NCBI RefSeq assembly: GCF_016802725.1
Contig: NC_052672.1
Coordinates: 13,402,710 to 13,466,709 of the forward strand
Length of the DNA: 64,000 nt
Direction of reading: 5' to 3'
DNA from: Solenopsis invicta
Lineage: Eukaryota; Arthropoda; Insecta; Hymenoptera; Formicidae
Below are positions 27,281-41,300 of this stretch, piece after piece; position 1 is the first letter of the stretch, and each line of letters begins with the position of its first letter. Below the pieces are notes generated by a model that saw only the letters and a program-made list of their open reading frames with translations, had not been told where the DNA came from and made no database searches. The translations under genes and the position numbers were made by a program.

Positions 27281-28122
27281 GTGGGATGGCGCGGAAGGAG
27301 AAGGGCTCGGTACGATGATTCGGTTGTGCCGAATTGGAATGAAATGGCAGAATCGCAAAAAGAAATACATTCTCCATCGGCCATCCCTTCCCCGCGACCT
27401 CTTCAACCACGCTGAAGGCTTGTATCACGAAACGATTTCGCGTCACGAGCAGAAATTTTCGTCCCTAGTTTCGCCACGATATGCGATGTCCCACGGCCCT
27501 TTTTTCCCCCCTCTCCCCCGGCTATTGTTTTTGTCCGTTATGGCGCGCGGATCAGCGTGGAAATATATCCTCGTTCGAGGGTTTTAATGTATTCCGGAAT
27601 TTTGACCGGCACGTCCTGCTGGGAGCTGTCACGGGACGGATGGACGAGAGATGATGGATTCAGTGAAATTAAATGACGGATCGCGGCATCTCTTTTTAAC
27701 TTCGTCATTCTTCCTGCCACCCTCGCACGTGAAACATCGAACGAATAAAATTTCTATTGCCCCAGTTGCCTCGATCACGATTATGGAGATTTTGAAACAT
27801 TGAATTCAAACTGTACGTTTGTATCAAACGTGTGCACGCGCGTGAGTGGATTGCGGAATGAAGCTTTAGAAATTCCTTTAAGAAAAAACGCTGCGCGCTT
27901 TCGCTGACTTCGCGCTCAAAGATAGTGCATAGCAATTTTCTAAATTGCTACGCTTCTTATATATTTGACGATTTCATTAGACATTATTATTTCTCGACAC
28001 TAGAAAGATGGAAAATTATTGTCTATTTAGCAAGATTTTTCTTCTTGCCTTTAGAGGAAGAGAGAATTATTTTTTAATGAAGTAAAAAGTTTTTGGACGT
28101 TTTTATCTAATATTGGTTCTCT

Positions 28123-28167
<45 letters not shown>

Positions 28168-31164
28168 ATATTAAACGTTTACTAAGATTTCATAATGAAA
28201 ACTCATTTAATAATCACGATTTCGAATATGTTTATCGATAAAAGACTTGAATAGACGGAGAAATAATCTTGCGATGCAATTAATTAATGTCTTACCAGAA
28301 TCGAAGGTTACTTCGCTGACCATGATCCATCGATCCGAGAAATGGAGTCTCAGCTTAATGAATTTTCCAACTCGGTGATGAAGTTTGATCGTGATGTTGC
28401 GAGAAGTCTCGAAGATCTTGTCCTCCATGTACGTGTAGGTAATAGGTTCCCCTGTGTAGTATTTCCCGCCAATACTGAAGAGTATGTCAACTTGTGAAAA
28501 AATCTGTAATCGGAAAACCACATGAAAATAATCGGGGTATTCCCAACGCGAATCAATGTATAGAACTGTAAGCGAGTAGATATGAATGACCGCGGAAAAG
28601 AATGCGGGTAGCTTATCGGAGGAAATATTTATTAATAAAGAACTTTTTGAGCTCGGAGAACCGATAACGGTGTACGGATTGCACAGTGAATAAGAACTCG
28701 AGTAAAATTTATCGTACGTATTACGCGCATGAGTGTCTCGTCGGCATGAAAGAGGAAACACAGTACATATTTCGCAACGGCAAAATTCCTATTCCGCCTC
28801 TCCGAGCTACTTTTTCACCTCCTGAACAACCGCATCGCATGCCCGTAAATTTTTGACCGCGGATAGCATTTTTCAGGGCTGACTACTTTCGTGGTCGTAA
28901 ATTCACGGACGACGACCTGACAGGAAAGGAATTTCGTCGTCACGGAATGCCGGGCCCCTTACTTGCTTGCTCCCCGGCGAAATTGGGGTCGATGGAGATC
29001 GCGCCGCAAAATCTCGCGCCCGAAATCGATTCCAATATTGATCGTCGAATTTGTGTGATTAACTGCGGCCGGTCCCGTCGCGCAGCGTGGAAAAAATGAT
29101 TTCTGCTACGGTTAAGCGGGTAGCACGGGCTGATATGAAATAAAACGGATTACGCTAGTGGATATTAGGTAAAATGGATGCCGTGTGCACCGCACGACGT
29201 TGATGGATAGAGTCGACTCGAAAATCTCACCGCTCGAAGAAGATTTACCGACAAAGTAGAGTGCGGATCGTTCTCGCGTGGTCGGAAGTATCACGAAAAG
29301 CCGTTATACTTTTGAGAACGTTATAAAACTTTAATGTGTCCCTAAAGTTCGATGGAGTATATGATCTGATCATAAATCAACTATTATCCGTGGTATTATC
29401 CGTGGTCGCGAGGACTTTTTTTTTGTTAGTGGGAAGTATATCGAGATTGCATCCATACAATATACTCCCGCGGTGGGCTTGACTTCACGATCCGTTCTTT
29501 CTTTCCTTCGCGTTGCTTTTTCACCCCCTCCCCCCCCCCGGCCCCTTTCTTTTCTTTTTACAAAAGTCCACGTAAAAATATCATTTTTCGTGTCAACGCG
29601 CAAGGCTGCAATCCGTGGATGGAGTCTCGCGAGCGCGCCGCGCCGCGCCGATTCGTTTTCACTCTTCGCGAAGAATGGCGCGAAATTCGTGAAGCTATCC
29701 GACGCGCATCCGGAGATCGGATTCCACAGCGTAAATGCCGGTGTCGGGAAAGCGCAACGCGATTGTCTCTGAAACGGTATCGTGTGCAAACGCTCCGGCG
29801 TCGAGTGTGCGAGGTGCCTGTTGAATATTCGTAAGTCACGGTCCATTTGAAATTCCGAATTTCCGGCGACGACGACAACAACAGCCACGACGGCGACGAC
29901 CGACGCGATGGATAATCTGGAATTCCGTAAGTTTCGATTAATGGTGAATAATTCCCGGGGGCGGTTCTTAAGTGGACGTTGGACTTCGCTACTGTTGCAA
30001 GCACGCCCGCGGATGCCTTTCCTCCCATCTCTCTCTCTCTCTCTCTCGGCTTACGCAGTCCACGTCGTCGGCGGACTTACGGACCCGAGTAATTTGTCGA
30101 GGAATTCTGTGTGCCCCGTATTTGCGTCGGAATTGGAACGGGGAATATATCATATCGCGTAAAGTTGATTGTCGGGGAATACAGCGCGCGCGCGCGAGTG
30201 GCACGGCGGAGCCACACGTAACAGCTTGTCAGCCCTATAAAAGTTACCGAGTTACCGAGTTCGTGAGCGATAAAGCAAGTTTCCTCCTGTACTTGAATTA
30301 GGTGAACGTATCCAATAATAAGAATACAGTTTCCCTTTCCTGTAAAAAATCTTTATACTTGAAAAAATTTAATAGTCATAGAAGGAACGTTTGTTAGTCG
30401 ACAACACATAATGCATTTTTAATGCATTACGCAATATAAGAGATTCAGGAAGAAAATAGAAATTCGAACATTAGACGATTGCACTGATTTAATTGGAAAT
30501 CAATTGAGATTTGTCGATGCAGTTTTTTTTTATCTGGCGTCATGTCCGAGCTACCAAGCAACGAAACTCAAGAATACTCTTAGCTTGATGCAGACACGCG
30601 AGATCATAAAGCGTCGCCTGTATCTTCTCGTCTCGTATTTTACACGTTTGATAGTATAGCCGTGCTAGAGAACCGAGAATACATTTCCAATGATGCGGCA
30701 GATAGGGGGAGTCGGCCTATCAGATTCGGTTATCCTAATCCGCGTCATGTAAATCCAATTTCCAGAGGTTTATCTCGCGGCGGTGGCAGCCGGGAGCGAT
30801 ATACCGTGCGGCGGGAAGACGCGAGATTCGATGGTAACAGCAGGTAGTATCGACATGTCGATGCACCTTGCGCGAGGCCGGGCGCGCGCGTAGGTGGTGC
30901 ATGAAGATAGGTCGCCATAAAACTCGTTTGAGCTTTCGCTGCTACGTTAGCGTCGAAAGTCTTTGTGGAAAGGAGAAGATGTATATTTCTAGCTCATGCA
31001 TGCACGCGCGTGCGAACGTGCGTGGGCACGCGGAGTCAAACGCAGCCTAACGCACACATAATTTAAGACGCAATTCTCGGAGCACCTTCAGAATGCTGTA
31101 AACGCGAGTATTCGCGAGAAAGGTATCGTGAGGGAGCATTAGTTGTTTAAAAAGAAATCAGAGT

Positions 31165-31201
<37 letters not shown>

Positions 31202-34200
31202 GGTGCACATTAAGTATTTATAGATGCGCAATTGTACAGAAAGAACGGTTTTGCTGAAGTATCTAAAAAATTTTAGCTACATACAGATCTAAAATAAAAA
31301 TTGTTAGACAAAAATATTGTGTGACACGCTGAAGCATGATCATAAAAATTGTTCACATTCTAATAACCAGTTCGAGCGTCTTACATAATTATTTTGAGAA
31401 TCAAACAAAATTATTTTCAGATATATATATCCAGCTAAATTTTTAGATGTTTCAAAACTGTTCTTTTCGCGTAGATGTTGAAAAGATAAATAATATTTTC
31501 CAATCACTTCGTACGCAGTTAAATAGTAAAAACTTAAAACGTTTACTCTGAGAGCTGTAATAGATATAGTGAGCACGCCTAGATATAATATTTATATATT
31601 GGTAGAGCGTTATATGATATATCGGATTATAGATGCAGCTCTTGAAAAACGAGGAAGCGGATTATATTAAAGGGAGTTCTAGAATAATTATGACAGCGCG
31701 TGTACATTTTATTTCGTTCCATTAGCCGACTATGGAGTTTTATGCATTACGCTGAATAGATAACGCGTTTTCGTTCGGCCAAATACGTACCGGAGGGAAC
31801 GTCCGTCAGCAAAATTGAAACGGATTCGAAAGAGGAAAGAGCATCTCTAAATAAAATCGGCACGCCGAACGCGCGGAAGACCGTTACATCGACCCCGGAC
31901 GCGCAATCACGCGAATTTATGCACTTTGACGAGGCGGCACTCTCACGCAAATGAGAAAGAGAGAGAGAGAGAGAAAGAGAAAGAGGAAGGGCATTTTCCT
32001 ACTGCGAGTCGGAATATCAGACAACGAGAGAATCTCCGCGATGAGCGTCCCGCTTCTCTTATTCTCTCTGGCGGAACGAGTAACGCGGGTAAATTCATTT
32101 TTCGCAAATAAGCAGATTCGTCTCCCCTTTACGCTTATTACATTACGACGCGCGCGGCGCGCACTCCAGAAAATTACCTGACTCCAGAATGATCCGCGCG
32201 TACTATTTCGAGCGGATTTCCAGCCCCACCGGCGAAGCCTGTTTTGATGGCTGACCTGTACCGCGATTCATTATCACTCCTCGTGACAGACATGTTTCAT
32301 CGCCGATTGCTACGCCGAAGGGGGAAAATGTTATTTAGGTATCAAAGATGCCATACGCCAGCAGACAGCGAACGAACGAGCGAGAATGGAGAACTTGAGA
32401 GTGACCGGCATTGTGAAGCGCTCGGGTTTATAAGCTCGTGCCGTCGCGGTGTCGTCGCCGGTTACATAAAACCAGCTAACGTGTAAGGGAATTCGGAGGA
32501 CGATGATCGGGTGTTAGGTGCCGCCGCTACGTCGAGGCCCCGACCACGAAGGGGTTGCAACGCGGCCGTTTGGAGGACCGCTGACCGCTGCATCAAAGAC
32601 CGGGCGCATTTATGGCGCGCCACCGGTGTGTAGGCAGCCGCTGCGCCGTAGTTTGCGTGTGCCCGTGTAACGGTGTGCGTGTATAATGTGTGTATAAGGG
32701 ACTTTGTAATTATTGGGTTTAATCGAAGGTTCCGTCGATTTTTCAGTGCGCCCCGATTATCCGAATTGGTTATCGAAAACCCATTAGTACGCCCACGACG
32801 AGGCGGCCGTTTTTACCGCCTCCTTTTTTCCCCCTGCGAAGGATTCGAATGCGCCGCTCATAAATTCGGTAATAATTCTTCGCTGTATCAATGCGCGAGC
32901 TTTTAATATTCTCGCAAACGAGCTCGAGCTCTCCCGAATGAAATATACCGATTCGGCGAGCGCGCGTCGTCTTACCGCCTCGCATCTCTCGCCACGCATC
33001 ACGCAAGAGGTATTTCTCTTGGTATTTCACCTCTTTAATATTCCAATGTACTGTATATATATTTTTTGTTTTTTTATTTTATTTTTTATTGCTATACGCA
33101 ATACGCGAATACTTATTGGGCTTTATCGCGTACGCCACATGAATTCATATGTTTTTCGGGATTTGTAAGCGCACCGATTCCGATTCGTCGTTATAATACC
33201 ACATATAGTTTGCCACGCAGTGGCAAACAGATTATAAAATATATAATCCATTTATGGTCCACCTTTTTTTATATTATTCACCGTGCGCGCCGCACGATAA
33301 GGGCTACCGCTCGCGGTATTCGCGGCGAATTTCAACGCGCGGCTACATTCTAATTTACGTTTAACAGGCTATTAAAGTTTATATACATTCGGCGGGAATC
33401 TGGGGTGAAGTTGAATCGTAATACGAATACTACGGGGGCGTGTTTGGCAGGGTGATCACTGAACCTAGCATCAAAGAGCTGTACCGGGGCGTTTATTCCG
33501 GATTGCTCGCCGCGCGCGGCTGTATTTACGCTTTGTGCAAGATATTCACAACGTACGTGAACCAGTTTGCAAATGCGTGCGCACGCATGGCTACACGCCC
33601 CCGCGGATTTTTGACGGGCGCCAAAAAATTTTTTCGATTTTTCGCGGCAATTGTTTCGTCAATGCCGCCGCCGCCGCCGCCGCGCCGCCGCCGCTGCAGC
33701 AGGATGTGTACGGCTCTTCTGAAATAAAAACATCGAGCGGTGTCAGTAGCGCAAAACTAACGGGAATACGTCCCTATTTGAAGGACCTGCGCTTAACGAC
33801 GTGCTCGAAACTCTGCAGATCGAAGTTCGTTATCGTTTAGATTGCTGGATCAAAGAGCGCTTTTATTTACAATTTTCCATCCACAGAAGCGACGCTACCG
33901 TTCTTTGGAAACGTAATATGCATGTTTTCTCTATGCACAACATCGACTATTCTATTTTTTTTTTTTTTTATTGTGTCCACTTTTTAATCTAACTATTAGA
34001 AAATGTTTGAGTGCATGGACGATACAGCGACTTTTCACATTATTTAATTAAGAAAAAAACTATTTTTTTATAATAGAGAAGGAAAAGGTAATTTTACTTT
34101 TCCGACCGCTTCCGAAAATTAGGAATATAAATTTATAATTTTTAAAATAATAATAACATTAACAGTACTATTTTACATAAAATATGCTAATATTAAATAT

Positions 34201-34615
34201 TTCTCTGTCGTATAAATTAGTAATAGCCGAATTTTTTTAACGTAACGCGCGGTATTACGGCATATAATCTCTTCTCTGCCCTGCGATTTCAACGCGAAAG
34301 AATTATTCGGGGCAATTTTACTCGGATCAAAATTCGGTGCTTCCGTTTCTGACAACGTTCAATAATCTCCCATGCATATTTCACCGCACGCGCCGTCGAG
34401 CCTCTAAACGAACTGTAGCATATGACAGAATACGCGCGCGTGTTTAAAGCGGATTTGTCTCGGGTATGATGAAACATGCAATATGTGTGGTATATGAACT
34501 GTATCGTCGTAGATCTCGAGTTTTCACATTTTCGATACGACGTCATCGGATGATCGTTGTGATACATGACTGCCAATAACAAATGTCCATACATTACAGA
34601 TATTGGCAATTCCTT

Positions 34616-34646
<31 letters not shown>

Positions 34647-37600
34647 TTTATTTTCACCTAGACTTGTAATATTGTGCTTTGCCTAACGATGGGTATTATT
34701 TCTACTCTCCGATCTCGCATTGTGTTGTCTTATCTTCTGCAATATAATCGAGGTATCGAGTCGTAATGAGAAAAGTACATTTTGCGGTACTTTGACATAA
34801 TAAAAGGCGCGCGCCTGTATATAAATCGCCGCGGGCCGGCTATCACAATTCTATCGAATCATCAGATCTACGTAGGACGAGACGTGGCGGCGAGGTCGCG
34901 ATTTGTGGCCACACACAAACGAAAATTACACGGCGGATCGAATTATATAACTCGGCGCAAGCCACGAGGAATCCTCTTTATAAGCCGCCCCCGCGAACTC
35001 ATTTCCGCGACTACAACACGCTGAATCACGGATATGGCGAATGATGCGAAAAGTTTCCTACCTGCCTCTCAAGGAGCATCCGGGAATTGTTTTTCTTCCA
35101 TCAAGTATGTCTGCTCGAATTTTCCGTCTTCCCCTTAAGTTCCGCGAGTAAAAGTTGAAATTACGAAACAGGGGTTGAGTATGAAGAGGGGGTGTAAGAT
35201 TCGCAGGAGAGAAATTCCGCATCTATCGCGAATCACGACAGTAACGTTGGTATTCGCAATCAGCGAATAACTTATTACGGTCCCGCGTGTATGATGTAAA
35301 CGCGATTAATTACATAAAATTTATCATATCAAAACCATTCCGCGAATATCAGCGTTTTCGGTGTTTGAATTCCAACCGAGGCAACGTATGTCTCTGCAAC
35401 GTGTGCATGAATTCCCCATTCAGATTCGCAAGATTCCTCGTGAAATAACGCGGCTAATAGTCGACTCAGTGCGATCATCACACCGAGACCGTGGTGGCAG
35501 ATATCAAACTGCCGGAATTGCTTGCTCCATGCTGTATTGATATTCAGCGGGCGTCTGCCTGATAAAGCGTCGAGTGGAATATTCAATCAAGCGTGGTGGC
35601 GCGAGAGGGTGAGCGGCGGGAAACAGGCGCTAGGCGGGGGAAGGGAGTGCATCTTGTCGACCAGATGCTGCGCGACGACTAAGGTGGAAGACGGTGATGT
35701 TAAAAGGAGGAGAGAGGGATCAAGAAGAACCGTGGATGGCGAGCGTGTTGATCGACGCTGCTTGCGCATTCCTGGCGAGGACTAAGGAATAACGTCGCTA
35801 AAGCGAAGGTAAACGATTCCTCGGCGTCAACGAGTTCACGAGGGGGATCCTTGGCTGGAGAAGTAATTCGATATAGAAGCGGCGCGTGCTCCCTTCTGAT
35901 CACGTGGATTCTTTAGGTTCTTCCGGGGTATTACCCGCACGGAATCGCGACGAGCGGCCCGAGAGATTACACGTGTGTTTAAAGTGAAACGTATTCCGAA
36001 AGGATGTGAGATAACTTCTCGATACTTTACTGTCCGATGCACTTCGGCTTTTACGAGATCTAACATGCGTTAATTTTTCACTAGAAAAGATTTATGTTAC
36101 ATTATACTTTTCTATTATATAACTAATAATGTATTATTGTTAAGTGATTGCGCATTTACTTTGTGCTAAAATGTCGGTACGAACGTAACTGGTTTAGACA
36201 GTTTAACAGTTAAACTGTAAGAGCGATCCTAAAGCAGTTGTGCAGAACTCTTATGTGATATATTCGGTAATATTATATATCTATTTTTATAAGTTTATTA
36301 CAATTGTCTATATTCTTAGAAAAGGAAATATCAATTTTTTTTTAAAAACTAAAATATTTAAGTGCATAAGTGTATCGCTTACGAACCTGGACGCCTCGGG
36401 TGAATTCGTTATTGCAGTAAATATGGACGGCGGAGAATTCCCTGACTTTGTCGAACTCGAACTTGATCTCGACCGGTTGGCCGCGGCTATCGTTCCTCCA
36501 GCCCACCCAGCCCTGGGCGCGATCGTTATCGTAGTACATTTTGAAATTATCAGGCCCCTTCTTGCCGTCCGTCAGCTGACCCAGGCCACGGCGCAGCTCG
36601 CCGTCCCAGTGCCCGTCGTAGATCGCGTCGAAGAATTCCCATCCATTGCCCCTTTTATCGCCCTGGGGCATCGAGTAGGACACCACGCCGTCTGCGGGAG
36701 GAAAAGTCAAGATGCGATTGTTGACCCTCCTATCGACGATACTGTCTTTGATTTGTTCGAAAACAGGTCATACTTGACTCTTTTGATTTCTTTACGACAG
36801 ACGTAGAGCGTACATTATAAAATCTACACAAATTTTTAAGCGGATTGTACACGACTTTTAACAAAATTTTTAACGCTTAATTGAAACATGTAAGCATAAA
36901 CTAAAATTACTAAATTAAAAAAAATCGTGATAGCGAATTCGCTTAGGGAATTATTTGCTGAACGTGATAGTAATATTACGTATAGTTTAACGTTAATTTA
37001 AATCATATATGATATATTTTTACCAGTTGCAATAAACATTAAAAAGACGCAAAAAGATTGATACTTTTCTACAGTTTAATCTCATATTTGATCATTCGAG
37101 CTATTTAGGAAACAAACTGCTCGTACAAGCACATTTGCGCGTTTGTCGAGTGACCTTATAGTATAACACGTGCTCTAATGATTCACCGCATTTTCGGCAT
37201 TGAGAGCACCCATTCGACGCCCGTAGCTAATTCGATTTCCGGGCGAAAACGGAATTATACGAGCAAGATTTTGAAAAGCAAATTTGCTCTGGGCACGCTG
37301 GTATCAGGGTTAATGGACAGTCCGGCGGGTGTACCGGTCCGCGGCAAGTTTCACGAAAATTGGCGAGTGCAAACAGCTTACCGCTCCAGTAACACCCGTA
37401 GAGCTCGACCCGCATGCAAACCGTCCGCCTGTGATAGCTGTAGGGTAGAAAACGGATCTTACTCGCCCACAGAGGCGGCTCCAGCTCGTGCTTGGACTCC
37501 AAATACGTGTTCGTGTTACCCTGTATTACCTGAAAGCACAGAAAGCGTCGGTTCAAGTACAGGACAATTTCAGTTTTCGGTCCGGCACGGCGTTTGAGCT

Positions 37601-38289
37601 TTACCAGACCGGTCGGTAGTCGGCGCGAGTCTCATTAGCTCTCTTTCTGCAACGGCGTTACATTAACTTCGGACAGTCGGATATTTGAACACGTGCGCCA
37701 TTCTCCATTCTACCGCGCTTTTTATACCGCCCCGCCATATCGGACGATACCGATGTACGAGTAGCTCGGGGATGCAAAACAGCGGACTCTTTTATGTGTA
37801 CCAACAGTTTGCGAGATAAGAATTTTTAATATACCATACATTTTCGAGCTGATAGCTGTAACTTTAGCGTAGTATCTTATGCATACGTAAACGGAAAGTA
37901 GTCTACGTTATCGATAAACTGTCTCGAAACGACTGAATCCTGCCATCGTAAATTTCCCTATGTTAATGAATTTATGACGTCCTTCGCAAAATCCACGTAT
38001 AAATGTCCTCACGTGTATCAATCAGTCCGGCAGGTCGCAAAGAGTTATCGGACGCGTTTACTTTCTATCCCGTTTGGAACGTCGCGATTGTCTGGCGGTA
38101 GACGATGACATTTATACGTCGTCTGGACAATGCCTGTGCTTTAGCAGCGCGAAATGCCGCTCTCCCCTCCTTCCCCGGACTTGGATATGTCCTGTCATAG
38201 AATGGACATCGCGTTCCACGGGATCAGACGGGGGCTAAGGACTAATTTCACCCTACATTCCACCGCATTAGGTCCGACAGAGACTCACG

Positions 38290-38321
<32 letters not shown>

Positions 38322-41300
38322 TGCGCAGACAGAGAAGCTAACACGGACGGGCAAATCGAGAAGGGACGAAGGGTTCGCAACGGGCGCAGGCAGGAGAGTA
38401 ACGCAGGGCGAGAGAGGGTTGAGTTAAACGTCCGCCGTCCGCATTCCCTGATCCCCGTCGAGGCAGCGAACGTGTTGCCGTCGTTGACGACGTCTCTCTC
38501 TCCTCGAGCGTGCTGGGGCGACGGTGCAATATTGATTCCACGTTGTGGGTTTATGAATAAAATAAGCGGTTTATCCGACGGCGGTGTGTAGGGTGGTGTA
38601 CGGTGTACAGAGGGTGCGGGGCGTGCGGGCGAGTGGCACGGTCCCACGGGATCACGCGAAGTGGCGTTGCCCATGGTGAGTAGATAGCCAGGTACGCTTA
38701 TATACATAGATACATGTGGTGTGTGCCCACATACACGTATATATGCCGGGTTAGATGGTACATATTATACAGGGTGTATCGGAAGATATGCGTTTTCTCT
38801 CCAATAATTATAAATTCTCTGACGGGTTCGAAGGCAATGTCTCTTCAGCGCGGTTAATTACTGAGTTATCGAGAATTAAGCACCGAAATGCAAGTAAATA
38901 ATAAGAGATCGATCATGAAGCTTGACGAGCGAGATGTGTAATAATAAAAATTGAAACGCTAATAAATGGTAATTTAGTAAATTTTTCATAAAAACATGAC
39001 TTAATTTGATCAAATAATCTTCAACTAGGAAAAAATGTACTTTCGATGCAGTCACGCGTACACACATTCGACTTTACGTTTTTCCTTAAAGTATAAACGT
39101 AAATGATGTATGTGTTCGCAGTTAACCTTATAAACGTGTAAATGTACGGCTTCGTCGTGACGATGAGTTTGCAGCACAATCGCGCGACAGAACGTTTTGC
39201 GGTAGGTACAACACATTCTGCGCACGTCTCGTGGCCGAACATACGTTCCGTGCCTTTAGCCTTCTACCACTTTTCGGTGCACCCATGCGCCGACCTTTAC
39301 TACTACACTACCGTCGACGTGCCTGCCACGAGGGACCTTATGTCAAGATACCCTAACGTGGTCCTTCGGGACATCCTTATGCGCTTAGTATTGTTGTACC
39401 TACTCGCAGGCTAAACAGCTGACCTATTTTCACCTTGTTCGCATATCGACTCGAACTTTATTTCGGCCCAGCCCTTCTCAACTCGTGATTGCTACTTTCA
39501 AATAATGTTTTTATAATATTGCTTTACAATTTTTGGAAAACACTATTTGCTCCGCATCGAGTCACTGGCGTGTAACCAGCTCAACCTGCTTTCGAAGGTT
39601 ACATATATATACGAGTATAGCGGAGTTCAATTACCGAGACGTAAAAGCGTTTCTTGGGTTTTCACTGGCAACCCTTGCTTCTACCCTCTCAGATCCGCGT
39701 TACCGTTCCCTTCTTCTAGAAACAGACACTTGGAAAGTACTCCCAGAGGCGCGCCCTTACCGCCTTACCAACGGATAGCTTACTGCACCCTAGGTGAAAA
39801 ACTCTCCGTGTCCGGGGGTCGATTCTTTCTCATTTTATGGCAACCAGGGACCTATTTCAGCTGCGCGTTATGTTGCTGCCGGTTTTCACAGCAGAGTAGC
39901 GTGAAGATCTTGCACCCCTGATAGTTAACTGTCTGTATGTATGTTCGTAGGATGGAATAAGTATTTAAATGTGTCTATTTTTACAAGAAAATTAGATAAT
40001 ACTAAGGTTAATAGAAACTACAGATAGTTGACAATTTAAAATGTCAAAATCATATTAAAATTCGTATTTCTTGTCATTAATATTTTTGTTGAATATAGAT
40101 ATATGAGTAACTATTTAATAAAAAAAAATATAGTGAAATAGTTCGGATATTGTCAAAATGTCTCGTATGGCAATATTATCAATCATGAAATTAACTGGAC
40201 TGCAGCAAACTTGATTATAATATGTGTAATATTAATATGTATATATCTGTCATTCTTGTTTTATATCGTACTATTAATTTGCATTAGATTGTTGATTCAT
40301 GAGCGTAATTACCATTTTCACGAGCTATTAATCATCTAATCATCATATGTAAATCGTCGAATTAAATGCGCTTCATCCTGGCGTCATTACACAAATATTC
40401 ACAATGATTCATGATATGTGTACATGGGACATTATACATCATGATATTTATATGTATTATTTAAAGAGTTGTTCAACGCGAGATACGCAATTGTTATTTT
40501 GTATTATTCTAATTGTGAGCGACGAAAAGGTTGTTCGAAAGTTTGCATATAGTGATAATTTGCCAATATAAGATGCAGCAGATAATATTGTCTTTCCATC
40601 GTTTCTCCTGCTTCTTTTATTTTCACCCTTCGTGTATAAGTGCAACTTGCCATGTGCCCATAAAGATCAAATTTAAACAACGATTATAGGTATTGACTAT
40701 AATAGTCTTATTATTAGGGAATGTCCGGAATCTTGTATTGTCGTAGACAATAATTCGTAAATTTTACATAAATTGACAATGGAGATTGTCTTCTTACATG
40801 CAAAAATATATCATTTTAGAGCTAAGAAAAGCGATTGCTCAATTTTAGCCTTCTTCTTTTAAGTAATGATTTACTTTTACACAAAACATTTTCTTGACAA
40901 TAGTCTTAAGATACACTCATCATTTACTCTCTTGAAACAAGTAATATTTACTTAAAATAAAAACTTCTATTGTATATACAAAAAAATACATACTGTAAAT
41001 TACTTATTTCAAATATTTCGCAAGTTGATATATTCGCAAATCATCATAAGTTTACCAAATTGTAATAATTATATCAAATTTATTCGCAAGTTGATATATT
41101 CGCAAATCATCATAAGTTTACCAAATTGTAATAATTATATCAAATTTATTCAAAATATATTCTGAATTTTAATAATTTAATACTTTAATCAAGAATATTA
41201 AATTAAAACAAAAATTTGATTTGCTTGTTATCTTGACTTTTCTTCAAGAAAATTTCACAATATTCTTTGAAAGAGTATAAATTATTTTGTAAGAATATAA

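Larger units (their letters stand above)
14584..28295 (-). other. Ddr intron between coding exons 6 and 7 (13.7 kb)
   Basis: Longest intron in the window. It separates the ectodomain exons from the transmembrane exon. Contents: AT-rich sequence near 16.4-17.0 and 18.0-18.4 kb, an inverted-repeat element at 19588-20097, CpG-rich blocks at 17.2-17.7, 20.6-21.2 and 22.5-23.3 kb, a (CG)n run at 23172-23190, a pair of related segments near 24.0 and 24.8 kb, and (GA)/(CT) microsatellites at 27.2 and 28.1 kb. No exon-like conserved peptide or RNA gene was found. Confidence 0.75.
28504..36386 (-). other. Ddr intron between coding exons 5 and 6 (7.9 kb)
   Basis: Donor GTTCGT is a weak match, but it is the only phase-compatible choice after CCAG. 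The intron holds CpG-rich blocks (28.8-30.2, 32.0-33.0, 34.8-36.0 kb), CT/GA microsatellites at about 31.18, 31.96 and 34.63 kb, a (GCC)n tract at 33663-33694 and a MITE at 31236-31471. No further gene recognised. Confidence 0.8.

Noticed and set aside
28207..28761. 184-codon minus-strand open frame as a separate gene
   Set aside because: Only 28296-28503 matches the DDR domain; the upstream part lies beyond a clear TTACAG acceptor and the end runs past the GTAAGA donor.
29370..29888. Minus-strand 172-codon open frame
   Set aside because: Begins with a valine-rich run from a simple repeat and has no domain; CpG-rich chance frame.
36379..36386. Alternative exon 5 donor at GTTC/GTAAGC
   Set aside because: A better consensus donor, but it would leave phase 1 and break the join to exon 6; the CCAG/GTTCGT site keeps the DDR alignment (GVQ-IFSQ).
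36240..36806. Plus-strand 188-codon open frame
   Set aside because: Antisense shadow of Ddr exon 5.
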